From Caprella mutica (taxonomy: Eukaryota > Arthropoda > Malacostraca > Amphipoda > Caprellidae): a stretch of 64,000 nt of DNA. Of this stretch, positions 33,878 through 43,533 are shown one piece after another. Where the stretch lies: contig CANNZV010000115.1 of the NCBI GenBank assembly GCA_947561585.1, positions 372,001 to 436,000 on the forward strand, written 5' to 3'. The stretch's first letter is position 1; every line of letters begins with the position of its first letter. The notes beneath the pieces were generated by a model. The model worked only from the letters and a program-made list of their open reading frames with translations. It was not told where the DNA came from and did not search any database. Both the position numbers and the translations under genes were made by a program.

Positions 33878-34888
33878 CTAAGAGGAGCACAAGACGCCGG
33901 AAGGAGGCATAGTCCCACAGTAAGAATTATCTTTAACGGACAAAAACGAAAAGGAATTATAGATACCGGCGCAACTATAAGCCTTCTCAGCGAGAAATTG
34001 ATAGCTAAAATGGGCAAAGGAATTAAATTGAAACCACAAAATAGAAGAGTGTTAGACGCTCAAAGTAAAGAAATCCCAATTAAAGGAAAGTTGGAGTTAG
34101 TAATAAAAACTCCAGGGGGACAATTTCTAGGGGAATTCCTTGTCTTCAAGAATAACAGAGACCTCAAATTTCAGATCCTACTTGGAATGAATGTGTTACA
34201 GCATACTATATTAAATTTCCCAGAACAGAAGATAAACTTTACGAATAAAGGGGAAAGTCAAGGAAAAGAACCTCAGCTAACCCAAATGAGCATGCAGGTT
34301 TTATCTACTGAATTTGAATATGGAGAAACTCATGCCAAAATAAATGTAATCGAGGAAAACAGAGAAGATAGAAGGATAGTAGAAACACCTAGGAACATAC
34401 ATCTCAAGGAAACTCTTAAAATTCCGGCTAATTCGGTGAATACCCTCACCTGCCATATTTCAGCAAAAGGACTACGGGATCAACAGGAGATTCTGGTCCA
34501 CCATCGTCAAACCAGGACCGGACTGGTAATTGCCAACACGGTGACGCAGGTGGAAGGAAATAAAATTGTGATAAGTGTGGCTAACTTAATAGATCACGAT
34601 GTCGTCTGGAAACAAGGATCGCTGCTATCCACAGCAGAAGTGGTAAGTTCAGAAAACATAAATCAACTAACGTCAAAGGACGTAGGTCAACCGGAGAGAG
34701 AAGGACAACAGGAGCTGCCACCTTTAAGGATGGAAGACATAAGATGTCCAAATAAGGAGATGAAGTCGAGGGTGCTGAAGCTACTCAACACCTACCGACA
34801 GGTATGTTGGCAGGAAGGAGAGCCTCTAGGCCATTACCTAGGAGAGCAACTGCAACTTCCACTTACGGATGACGAAATAGTCAACTAA
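33878..34888 (+). CDS. Gypsy-type protease and pre-RT linker
   Basis: Open in the gag frame from the codon after the UGA to a UAA at 34886-34888. The aspartic protease signature IIDTGATISLLS has its Asp codon at 33962, and a second Ile-Leu-Leu-Gly-Met-Asn segment marks the usual C-terminal part of the protease fold. About 200 residues of linker follow. There is no ATG at the start of this frame, as expected for a readthrough or frameshift product. The UAA falls two residues before the conserved RT opening (Arg-Pro-Tyr) and splits what is normally one pol protein; it is probably a point mutation. Confidence 0.85.
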   Translation, partial: LRGAQDAGRRHSPTVRIIFNGQKRKGIIDTGATISLLSEKLIAKMGKGIKLKPQNRRVLDAQSKEIPIKGKLELVIKTPGGQFLGEFLVFKNNRDLKFQILLGMNVLQHTILNFPEQKINFTNKGESQGKEPQLTQMSMQVLSTEFEYGETHAKINVIEENREDRRIVETPRNIHLKETLKIPANSVNTLTCHISAKGLRDQQEILVHHRQTRTGLVIANTVTQVEGNKIVISVANLIDHDVVWKQGSLLSTAEVVSSENINQLTSKDVGQPEREGQQELPPLRMEDIRCPNKEMKSRVLKLLNTYRQVCWQEGEPLGHYLGEQLQLPLTDDEIVN

Positions 34889-37675
34889 AGACCTTATCAG
34901 ATACCAGTGGCAGAGCAGGAACCACTCAACAAGGAAATCAAGAAATTATTAAAGGAGAAGATAATTCACAAGTCGAAGAGCAACTACAACGCACCGATGT
35001 TGATCGTAAAAAAGCCCGATGGAAGCATAAGACCCTGTCTTGACTACAGGGAATTGAACAAAAAACTTGTACCCTTAAAATTCCCAATTCCCAAAATATC
35101 AGAAATTATATCGTCCATAAAACATACGACGTTCATGTCTTCTCTTGATTTGGCTAGTGCCTACAACCAGATTTCAATCTGTCCGAGAGATCAATACAAG
35201 ACCGCCTTTACTGTTGGTAACTCTAAGTATGAGTATGCCCGTATGCCGTTTGGCTTGTCCACGGCACCCGGGTTCTTCAGTAGAGTGATCAACGAGGCGC
35301 TGTATGAAGTGATCGGAGTGGAATGTCTGTCGTATATGGACGATATCCTGGTCTTCTCGGAAGACGAAGAGTCGCATTTATCAAAATTAGAAGAGGTACT
35401 ACAAAGGTTGGCAGAAGTCAACCTAAAGATTAAAGTAAAGAAATGTGATTTCTTCACGACAGAAGTCAAATTCCTAGGATACACTATAAATCGAGACGGT
35501 CTTAAGATGAATGAAGAAAGGATCAGAAGCGTGGAAAATCTACCCTACCCAACTTCAAGGAAAACCGTCCAGTCATTCCTTGGAGCAACCAATTACTACA
35601 GGCGTTTCGTGCGACAGTTCGCACAAATAGCAGACCCTTTGTATCAGCTCCTTAAGAAGGGAGTAAAGTTTAAATGGGGAGAGGAAGAAAAGAAGGCAGT
35701 AGATACGCTGAAGGAGAAACTATGTTCTCCACCTGTATTAGCTTTTCCTGACTTCGGAAAAGACTGGTTCCTCTTCACCGATGCTTCGGACAGGGGTCTA
35801 GGTGCGGTTTTGATGCAAACCAAACAGGGGATACTGCACCCTATTTCCTTTGTATCGAAGAGTCTCAACAGCGCTCAAAGGCAGTACTCCACCACCAAAA
35901 GAGAGGCCTTAGCACTGATTTTTGCGTTGGAGCAGTTCAGGACACTGATACTCCACTACAACGTCACTGTTTACAGTGACCATAAGCCGTTGGTAAACAT
36001 CATCCACAAAACAACGAAGGATCACGCAATTAACCGTTGGATGCTCTTAGCTCAAGAGTATAAGATACAGTTAAAATACCTACCGGGTGAGGAAAACCTG
36101 TTTGCAGATGTATTATCAAGACTAGTAGAGATCGAGAAACAATGTGAGGATGTACCGTTATCGCTGGATGAAAAACTGATTGAGAAAGTGAATGCATTGG
36201 AAGAAACCCAGAACGGGAAAACAGAAACCCAGAACGGGAAAACAGAAACCCAGAACGGGGAACCAGAAACCCAGAACGGGGAAACCGAAACCAGTGACCA
36301 AGAGGAAGGAGGGTTACAATCATACCTACCACCTAAGGTAAGCTGGACGGAATTAGAACTACGAAAGGGACAGAAAAAGGATCTACAATGTCAAAGGATA
36401 AGAAAAGACATGAAAGAAACCAAAATAGACCCAACGGGTAAGATAGAGCGGTATAAAATACTAAGAGATATAATTTACGTTGTCCGTAAAATTACGCGAG
36501 CACACCATTTAACAGATACTTATCTAGTACCGTATATACCCGACAATCTAATGCACAAAGCTTTCAGTATAGTACATAACGATACAACCGCGGGGCATAA
36601 GGGACAAAGAAGGACCATGAAGACGTTCCGGAAAAGTTTCTACAACAAACAGGAAACTAATCTAATAGAGGGGTTTATCGCGCAATGCGAGCCGTGCTTG
36701 AGAGCGAAAACCACCCCGAAACCCATACCGCAAGGTGAATATCCCATTCCAGGAAAACCGTTCTCAGCGGTCACAACAGATATCCTCGGACCGTTACCAA
36801 TCACGGAGAAGGGTAATAGGTATATAATATCATTTAGAGATTACTGCACAAGGTATACGGTCTTATGGCCAATCCCAAATAAAGAAGTAGACAGTATTCT
36901 AGAAGCCCTGAGGATGGTGATAGCGCAATATGGATCATTCGAGGTATTGCTAAGCGACAATGCACCTGAATATGTAGGAGAAAAAATGGCAAAATTCTGC
37001 CAGTATTATAACATCAAGAAGAAGGAAATAGTTCCGTATCATCCTCAGTCTCAAGGTTTAGCAGAACGAATAAATAGGGAGACGGCAAAATTGCTTAGGA
37101 TATATACGAATACGCTAGCAGTAAACGACTGGGACGAACTAATGCCAGTCATTCAATTAGCAATCAATAACAGTTATAACGCTTCGTTAGGAGAAACACC
37201 TTTCTTTGCGTTATTTGGGTTCGACAGCCCGACAGAGTCGTTGGTACCGCCGCGTCTAGATTATGGTGAAGATGATCTAGCTATTAGACTAAGGCGAGTT
37301 ACGCAGATTCGGGAACATTGTAAAAAGCATCTGGAGAAAATTCAGGCAACCGTGACGCAAAATACTAATCAAAATCGAACAAACAAAGATATAACGGTAG
37401 GCAGTCGTGTATATGCTAATCTGAAAAAACAAGTTAGTCATCGAAAACTAGATATGCCAATAACAGGACCGTTCGTTGTCGCGGACAAACAAGGAAACCG
37501 AATAAAAATACGAAAAGTAGGATCAACGGAGACATACGTGATCCATCCGGACAAATTAATTGCCAGACATGCGATACAAATAAAACCCGATGAAGTAGAG
37601 ATAGAAGCTGACAAAGGAGTAAAAATGATAACCAAGCCTAAAATGAAGCGAACGTATAACTTAAGGCCCCGGTAA
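34889..37675 (+). CDS. Gypsy-type reverse transcriptase, RNase H and integrase
   Basis: Begins with the conserved RPYQIPVAEQE region right after the UAA; the GTG at 34907 is not a real start. RT motifs include KPDGSIRPCLDYRELN, SSLDLASAYNQI and SYMDDILVFS with the YMDD pair. RNase H has FTDASDRGLGAVLM and a late DHKPL. A short heptad repeat built on ETQNGKT (about 36205-36290) links RNase H to integrase. Integrase has an HHCC zinc site (H...H...C-x2-C), then core Asp (TTDILGPL), Asp (LSDNAPEY) and Glu (LAERINRE). No chromodomain is seen; the C-terminus is basic. All catalytic residues are present, so only the upstream UAA argues against function. Confidence 0.93.
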   Translation, partial: RPYQIPVAEQEPLNKEIKKLLKEKIIHKSKSNYNAPMLIVKKPDGSIRPCLDYRELNKKLVPLKFPIPKISEIISSIKHTTFMSSLDLASAYNQISICPRDQYKTAFTVGNSKYEYARMPFGLSTAPGFFSRVINEALYEVIGVECLSYMDDILVFSEDEESHLSKLEEVLQRLAEVNLKIKVKKCDFFTTEVKFLGYTINRDGLKMNEERIRSVENLPYPTSRKTVQSFLGATNYYRRFVRQFAQIADPLYQLLKKGVKFKWGEEEKKAVDTLKEKLCSPPVLAFPDFGKDWFLFTDASDRGLGAVLMQTKQGILHPISFVSKSLNSAQRQYSTTKREALALIFALEQFRTLILHYNVTVYSDHKPLVNIIHKTTKDHAINRWMLLAQEYKIQLKYLPGEENLFADVLSRLVEIEKQCEDVPLSLDEKLIEKVNALEETQNGKTETQNGKTETQNGEPETQNGETETSDQEEGGLQSYLPPKVSWTELELRKGQKKDLQCQRIRKDMKETKIDPTGKIERYKILRDIIYVVRKITRAHHLTDTYLVPYIPDNLMHKAFSIVHNDTTAGHKGQRRTMKTFRKSFYNKQETNLIEGFIAQCEPCLRAKTTPKPIPQGEYPIPGKPFSAVTTDILGPLPITEKGNRYIISFRDYCTRYTVLWPIPNKEVDSILEALRMVIAQYGSFEVLLSDNAPEYVGEKMAKFCQYYNIKKKEIVPYHPQSQGLAERINRETAKLLRIYTNTLAVNDWDELMPVIQLAINNSYNASLGETPFFALFGFDSPTESLVPPRLDYGEDDLAIRLRRVTQIREHCKKHLEKIQATVTQNTNQNRTNKDITVGSRVYANLKKQVSHRKLDMPITGPFVVADKQGNRIKIRKVGSTETYVIHPDKLIARHAIQIKPDEVEIEADKGVKMITKPKMKRTYNLRPR

Positions 37676-37774
37676 TGTAACGGGAGTAAATTTAATGTAT
37701 AAGAAATAATGTATTGAAAATAGAATGTAAGTTACTATAAGGATATATATATATATGTACTAGATTTAACACAT

Positions 37775-39970
37775 GTGGACTTTTCAGTGTGGGCGCCCCA
37801 GGCCATCGCCGCGCTCAGCTGTGTCTGTTGTGCAACCCTGGCGGCAGACGTAGTACCTATGTCAGCTTGGCAGTGGGACGGATCGGCCAGGACGGAAGGT
37901 GTGATACTTTTAGCTCCAATTCAATTAAAATTCGTCACAGATTTGTGCAAACAGATAATTCTGAACCTCCATTTAACACACAAAACCATAGAGTCTCTTC
38001 TTGGTTCGATGGTTCTAGGTAGTGTTAAGGAGAATGATCTTTTTGTTCGTAGAATCTCATTTGTACTTTTTAAGATAGAAATGTCTTACATAGAAATTGT
38101 AGATTATCTAAATTTCAATATGCTGTGTTATAGTTTACACGACGAAATAAACGCAAATTATGGAAAACTGCAACAAAGACTGAACAAAACCTGGACTATG
38201 TTGGACAACGAAAATAATGACAATCCAAATAACGTAGCCTCGTATCTAGGTGAAGCCAGACCACAGGGTATAGTTAATCCTAATGACCCACAAGCTTTTG
38301 TAGGACTGGGAGTTGGATTAGCAGTAGGAGCAATAGGGGGAGGAGTAGTCGGATCTCTATTTGGAGGGACCGATCACACTGACGAGATTAAAACTATAAA
38401 CGAAAATATCTCAAAGGTAGATAAAAAGATTCATATCACTAATAGCCGTATTGACATGCTAGCTAAGAATACGTCAGATTCGATTAGAGACGTAAAAGTG
38501 ATCTTGAAAAATTTAAACAATGCTCTAGAAAATAGTGAACGTAGACAGATGTTTAACTGGAACTTCGACCAGTTGAAACAGGCTTGTCTCCAAGCTATAA
38601 TGCTCATTCGAATAACAGAGAATACATTGACGTTACTTAGATCGGGAAACTTGAATACCGTTATGTTAGACGTTAAAACAATTAGAGCAGTGGTAGAGGA
38701 AGGACTCAAGTTTTATCCAGAGTTAGAATTTCCCATAGAAAATATAGATAGATTCACGATAGATCAATTACTTGCTTACATAACTATTAAGAATCTAGGA
38801 AGACTAGAATTCATGGCACAAATCCCATTAGTATATAAACAGAAATATAAGGTAGTAACGTTAACTCCTCACCCAATGAAGTTGGAAAACAGGTTAGTCA
38901 TACCAATCGTTCAGAACACGTTTTTGTTTGATAGTAAACAGTATATAAGTACAGACAAGACAAACTTATATTCATTAGATAATCAAACGCATATATTACG
39001 AACTACAGAACCAGCGTGGATATTTAATCACAGTTCATGTGAATTAGCTGCATTTTTAGGTGACGTCGAAACAATAGTTCAACTTTGTAACTTTAAGAAA
39101 TTAGGAACAAAAGATGGATTTTACTTGGAAAGCACAACAACTAACCGACTAATATACACTGTGACTAGAATGCCTATTGAGTTAGAATGTCCAACAGGTA
39201 TAGTGAGAGATAACTTATTAGGGTTACATTACGTGCCACTTAACTGTGACATAAAAACTGAGCAGGTAACATGGCATGCAAAACTGAGACATGAAATAGA
39301 TATTGAACGTTTAGTGACAGAGAAGAGGAAAAACCCGTTTGACATCACAGACTTACCAATTATAAATATAAATGAAAGTTTCACAGTCCATGAAACTATA
39401 AAAGAATTGATAGATGAATTACCATCCAATAATCCATTCGTAATACCTTTTGATGACATGGATCTCACCATCGAAGAGGTACAAACTTATTCGATAGTAA
39501 CACAAGGAAGTTTATTAGTATTGGTAATCATAAATTTGTTATTGGTATTGATTCTTCATTTCCTGAAATATAGAGAAAGGAAAGGAATTCAGGACAGGGA
39601 CTTAGAAACAGGGAAGACATTTTCGTCTAGAGACTCACTAACCTTGCCATTGAGAAACAGTTTCCGTAGAGTGAGACACAAATTGGGAAAGATTAGGAAT
39701 GACGTAGACAATATATCATTGAAAAGTTTAAACAGTGCCAGCTCAGTCAGATCTTCAGTAGGTAAGAGACTAACAGCAGGAAGTAAGAAAGTGAAGAAAT
39801 CGGTAAGGACAATAAGGAACCGTACTAGAAATAGGCCACGAGACTCTAATAGGTCAAAACAATCGTCAAGGACAATAGGGACCAACACCAAAACTAAGTT
39901 ATATCCTTCACTCTCTGACTCCCAAAACAGTGTAACTGAAATTCCATTGAAAGCTTATAATAACTACTAA
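37775..39970 (+). CDS. Env-like membrane protein of the gypsy-type element
   Basis: 731-codon frame without an AUG at its start: no ATG lies between the in-frame stop at 37721 and the hydrophobic signal-like stretch (residues about 9-24). CTTTTCAG ends at 37787 and is a plausible splice acceptor, so the start codon may come from a leader exon. Features: signal-like N-terminus; a Gly-rich hydrophobic segment at residues 173-198 resembling a fusion peptide but without an obvious furin site before it; coiled-coil-like heptads at about 205-265; several N-glycosylation sequons; a transmembrane helix at about 577-596; and a 135-residue very basic cytoplasmic tail. The architecture resembles insect errantivirus and baculovirus-type fusion proteins; that likeness is inferred from layout, not alignment. 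It would sit at the cell surface. The frame has no stops. Confidence 0.8.
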   Translation: MDFSVWAPQAIAALSCVCCATLAADVVPMSAWQWDGSARTEGVILLAPIQLKFVTDLCKQIILNLHLTHKTIESLLGSMVLGSVKENDLFVRRISFVLFKIEMSYIEIVDYLNFNMLCYSLHDEINANYGKLQQRLNKTWTMLDNENNDNPNNVASYLGEARPQGIVNPNDPQAFVGLGVGLAVGAIGGGVVGSLFGGTDHTDEIKTINENISKVDKKIHITNSRIDMLAKNTSDSIRDVKVILKNLNNALENSERRQMFNWNFDQLKQACLQAIMLIRITENTLTLLRSGNLNTVMLDVKTIRAVVEEGLKFYPELEFPIENIDRFTIDQLLAYITIKNLGRLEFMAQIPLVYKQKYKVVTLTPHPMKLENRLVIPIVQNTFLFDSKQYISTDKTNLYSLDNQTHILRTTEPAWIFNHSSCELAAFLGDVETIVQLCNFKKLGTKDGFYLESTTTNRLIYTVTRMPIELECPTGIVRDNLLGLHYVPLNCDIKTEQVTWHAKLRHEIDIERLVTEKRKNPFDITDLPIININESFTVHETIKELIDELPSNNPFVIPFDDMDLTIEEVQTYSIVTQGSLLVLVIINLLLVLILHFLKYRERKGIQDRDLETGKTFSSRDSLTLPLRNSFRRVRHKLGKIRNDVDNISLKSLNSASSVRSSVGKRLTAGSKKVKKSVRTIRNRTRNRPRDSNRSKQSSRTIGTNTKTKLYPSLSDSQNSVTEIPLKAYNNY

Positions 39971-40799
39971 ACAGGACATAATAATATTAAGGATACTATA
40001 TTATGCTATATCCTTTACGCTTTATATATAATCATGATTGTTTGAACTAACCATGTAGTATTTACGCTTTATATATAATCATGATTGTTTGAACTAACCA
40101 AGTAGTATTAAATAAGGTTAAGAATATTGATGCTAAATATATAATGTGCAAAACTCTTGAAAATACATATAGCTATTGTAATAATGAATGTAATATGTGA
40201 AATGGTTAAATATGAAATACATGTTTAGTTATTTGTGTATTGCATAACTTTATTCATGGAACCACGTTGAAGACAATGGTTGGTGATTAACTCACACCTT
40301 CTTCGTCCAAGGCTAAGTTTAAAGGTCAATCACAAATAGCTAAACTAATTGATTAAGTTATATAATGTATTAATTAATTTGTTCATTCCATACACACATA
40401 CACACGTTCCTGAGTAAACCTTTCGATCTCCGCGTAACCAATCGCAATGACATAACTGGTTGGGAGGAACCTCAGCAGAAGGCAAGGACGTGACCTACAT
40501 TGCAAGGACGTGACCTTCCACTAGTCCTCAGACGCCCAGCAGCGCATCCGCAAGGACCATGGAAGACAGAACATCAACACATATTTTCTATTACTATGCA
40601 ATTTGAATCAAGAGTATAAACATTGTTGTTTAAGGAATTTATAACTTAGATGTTGCAACTAACTGGTATTTATCGCTTCGCTAGTAAACATGATGAGGAC
40701 ATCATTGAAAATTATATTGGAATAATTTAGATAATAAAAAAAAATTAATAAGGTTATGCTTAACGCTTATTATTTTTTTTTCATTTTTCGCGGGGAATG
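39971..40799 (+). other. Gypsy-type 3' untranslated region
   Basis: 829 bp without an ORF, containing the 47-bp duplication, a doubled GCAAGGACGTGACC near 40480-40515, and a purine-rich CGCGGGGAATG at 40789-40799 that abuts the 3' LTR and probably is the polypurine tract. Confidence 0.75.
40014..40107 (+). repeat. 47-bp tandem duplication downstream of env
   Basis: Two near-identical 47-bp copies starting TTTACGCTTTATATATAATC, one base different (CATG versus CAAG). They lie in the region between env and the 3' LTR. Confidence 0.85.
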
Positions 40800-41477
40800 T
40801 GTAACAACCAAGCTTCACCAAGCTTCAGCTTTAAAGTAGATAGTAGAACTTCACGTAGATATAATAGTAGATATTACTTTCACTACCAAAATGTTTTTAT
40901 GATAGCGAGTGTCTAATTACCTCCAATTACCTGCTAGAGTTTAGGCGAGAAAAACAAGACAATTAGTAGTAATTAGTTGCTAACACAATGAAACCTCTAA
41001 TTACCTGCAAGAATTCATCTAATTTCCTGCAAGAATTTTCGCTAGAACAACAAAGCAATTAGTGGTATCCGTACTAACACAATGAAAGTTAACTCAAAAC
41101 CTTGACGTACCCTAACCTTGTACCTAGAAGGTTGGAGAGTAGTTAAGGTATATAAGGATCTATCACCTAACTAGAAGGGGAGTGTGAAATCGGATTCCTA
41201 GTTGTGACCAAGTTCTCTCGTGAGAAATTCCCTCGTCTCAACTCTTACTTAGACTCAAAATTTGTTGTACTAAATTTTATCGACAGTATTGAATAGTGAA
41301 TGTTTCGTTTCTTACAAGTGTTTTATTATCCCCATTTATCTACTCTCTTATCTCAATTATTAAACTGTTCAACCATAAGGCTTCTTCAGGCCCTAAGACT
41401 AAAGAAACTTGTAGTATACTTCTGCAAGTTACCTTAGGCAAAGAACCTATAGAACTAGAAAATAAAGAGTTCTATCA
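40800..41477 (+). repeat. Gypsy-type 3' LTR
   Basis: 678 bp. It matches the 5' LTR except for one fewer T in a T run and two extra A near the AATAAA. The TSD AAGCT follows at 41478-41482, then the copia frame resumes. Confidence 0.95.
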
Positions 41478-41482
41478 AAGCT

Positions 41483-43516
41483 TTAAATCTTAGAAAACCC
41501 AACATCGGGCATATAAAAGTTTTTGGATGCACAGGGTACGCACATATTTCTCGAGAGGAAAGATCAAAGTTAGAAAATAAAGCTACCAAATGTCTGTTTA
41601 TTGGCTATGGCACAGTTACTAAAGGGTATAAGATGTATGATGTTGAATCTAAACGAATCTTCTTTTCCAGGAATGTAACCTTTGATGAATCAATTTCATC
41701 TAAGATTGAGAGCCCTCAACTGAGTGAGACTCCTACCTCTCCACTGGTGTTCCATTCAGAAGATTCAGAACCTGCTGGACCAGAGAATCAACCTTCTGAC
41801 GATAACCCTCCAATACTCCTCCCTGAGGCGCAACCTGTACCAGCTATCAGTCCTAATGAGGATCTTAGACGATCGTCCAGAATTCGTCGAGCTCCTATTA
41901 GATATGGTAGTTGGGAGTATGATCATGTTGAAGAGGAGGAGGAGGGTTTATTAGTCAATGGGAATATCAGTATCGAACCTAGGTCGGTATCTGAGGCTCT
42001 TAATAGCGGTTCTGAATCCTCTAAATGGAAACATGCCATGGAGAGGGAATTAAATGCTTTTGAGAAACATAAAGTTTTTGAACTCGTAAAACCTACCTCA
42101 GATTTAAATATAATTAAATCTAAATGGGTGTTTAAAAGAAAAAAGGGATCTGATGGTAGAGTGGTTTCATATAAAGCTAGATTAGTCGCTCAGGGTTTTT
42201 TACAGAGACCTGGAATCGACTATGATGAAATTTTTGCTCCTGTAGTGAGATTTGAATCGGTGCGAACCATGTTATCTTTAGCAGCTAACCAAAAATTATT
42301 TGTACATCACTTGGATGTCAATTCTGCTTTTTTGAATGGGGATCTTAAAGAAAATGTTTATATTAGACAGCCTCCTGGCTATGCTATTCCAGGAAAAGAA
42401 GATTTAGTATGTAAACTTAATAAATCTATGTATGGATTAAAACAATCACCCAAATGTTGGAATGATGCGTTGGATGCATATCTTAAATCCTTAGGCTTTA
42501 TTCAGTCCTCTTGTGACTCTTGTATATATGTTAAATTAATCAATAACTCTCCATGCTTCATTTCTGTGTATGTAGATGATATTATTGTAGCATGTAAGAA
42601 CTATGATGATCTGACTAAAATCAAGATTGATTTAAGTGCTAAATTTGAGATGAAAGACTTAGGAAAATTATCCTATTTCTTAGGCATAAAAATCGTTCAA
42701 GACGAAAATAAAATAGCCCTAAATCAATCTTCATTTGTCAACGAGTTATTAGATAGATTTGAATTCAATAATTGCAAACCTATTTCAACCCCTGCTGATG
42801 TTAATTCCCATTTGGAACCAACTACTGATGAGTGTGAACTAGTAGACAAAACTAAATATCAATCAGCTGTAGGTGCCTTACTGTATCTATCTACTAAAAC
42901 TAGACCTGACATAACTTATGCAGTTGGAAATGTCTCTAAATTTTGTTCCAATCCAAACACTAAGCACTGGTCTGCAATTAAGAGAATATTTAGATACCTA
43001 AAAGGCACACCGGATCTTGGCATTACATATGGTAATGAAGATTCTGAGTTGATAGGTTATTCTGATGCCGACTGGGCAGGAAACAGAGTTGATAGGAAAA
43101 GTACTTCTGGCCAATGCTTTATGTTAAATAATTCCATTATTTCTTGGCGCTCTGTGAAACAGTCATGTGTTGCTTTATCAACAGCTGAAGCTGAATATGT
43201 TTCCCTCTCTGGAGCCTCCCAAGAAGCTGTATTTCTAAATAAATTACTATTAGATCTTAAAGTACCAAATAAGAATCCTATAGTTTTGTTTGAGGATAAT
43301 CAGTCAGCTATTTGTATTGCTAAAAATGAAAAAAATCATCCTAGATCGAAACACATTGATATTAAATTTCATTACATTAGAGATCTTATTGCTTCAAACA
43401 CAATTAAACTTGTGTATTGCCCCAGCGAAACTATGCTCGCTGACATATTCACTAAACCGTTGCCTATTGATAGATTTACCAAATTAGTTGAATTAATAGG
43501 CATGAAAAATATATAA
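41483..43516 (+). CDS. Copia polyprotein, C-terminal half (RT and RNase H)
   Basis: Continues the copia frame right after the gypsy target duplication: LNLRKPNIGHIKVFGC is the standard segment after KTPYEA. It has the GKR-like integrase tail with acidic Pro/Ser linker, then the copia reverse transcriptase (WVFKRKKGSDGRVVSYKARL, LDVNSAFLNG, then YVDDIIVA as the catalytic YVDD box) and RNase H (SDADWAG, STAEAEYVSLS, and a final D-x-x-TKPL motif). Stop TAA at 43514-43516. No internal frameshift or stop was seen. As this half lacks its own start it cannot be made as part of the normal polyprotein now. Confidence 0.95.
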   Translation, partial: LNLRKPNIGHIKVFGCTGYAHISREERSKLENKATKCLFIGYGTVTKGYKMYDVESKRIFFSRNVTFDESISSKIESPQLSETPTSPLVFHSEDSEPAGPENQPSDDNPPILLPEAQPVPAISPNEDLRRSSRIRRAPIRYGSWEYDHVEEEEEGLLVNGNISIEPRSVSEALNSGSESSKWKHAMERELNAFEKHKVFELVKPTSDLNIIKSKWVFKRKKGSDGRVVSYKARLVAQGFLQRPGIDYDEIFAPVVRFESVRTMLSLAANQKLFVHHLDVNSAFLNGDLKENVYIRQPPGYAIPGKEDLVCKLNKSMYGLKQSPKCWNDALDAYLKSLGFIQSSCDSCIYVKLINNSPCFISVYVDDIIVACKNYDDLTKIKIDLSAKFEMKDLGKLSYFLGIKIVQDENKIALNQSSFVNELLDRFEFNNCKPISTPADVNSHLEPTTDECELVDKTKYQSAVGALLYLSTKTRPDITYAVGNVSKFCSNPNTKHWSAIKRIFRYLKGTPDLGITYGNEDSELIGYSDADWAGNRVDRKSTSGQCFMLNNSIISWRSVKQSCVALSTAEAEYVSLSGASQEAVFLNKLLLDLKVPNKNPIVLFEDNQSAICIAKNEKNHPRSKHIDIKFHYIRDLIASNTIKLVYCPSETMLADIFTKPLPIDRFTKLVELIGMKNI

Positions 43517-43520
43517 TGTC

Positions 43521-43533
43521 GTGTGAGGAGGAG
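43521..43533 (+). promoter_or_regulatory. Copia polypurine tract
   Basis: GTGTGAGGAGGAG immediately precedes the 3' LTR and would prime plus-strand synthesis. Confidence 0.75.

Larger units (their letters stand above)
30187..41477 (+). mobile_element. Env-bearing Ty3/gypsy-type retroelement inserted in copia
   Basis: LTRs 30187-30863 and 40800-41477 start TGTAACAACC and end TTCTATCA. The TSD is AAGCT (30182-30186 and 41478-41482). Layout: LTR, primer site, 1.7-kb leader with a dimeric repeat, gag, protease, RT-RNase H-integrase, env, 0.8-kb untranslated region, polypurine tract, LTR. The layout is that of insect errantiviruses (Metaviridae), though I do not assign a genus. The LTRs differ by two indels only (one T in a T run near 30284, and AA near 30848). 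gag, pol and env all lie in one frame, separated by stops at 33875, 34886 and 37673. Either trans-complementation or later mutation accounts for the pol stop. Confidence 0.95.

Noticed and set aside
34907..34909. Independent start of the RT protein at GTG 34907
   Set aside because: Eukaryotic retroelement pol is made as part of a polyprotein; conserved RT text begins upstream of this codon.
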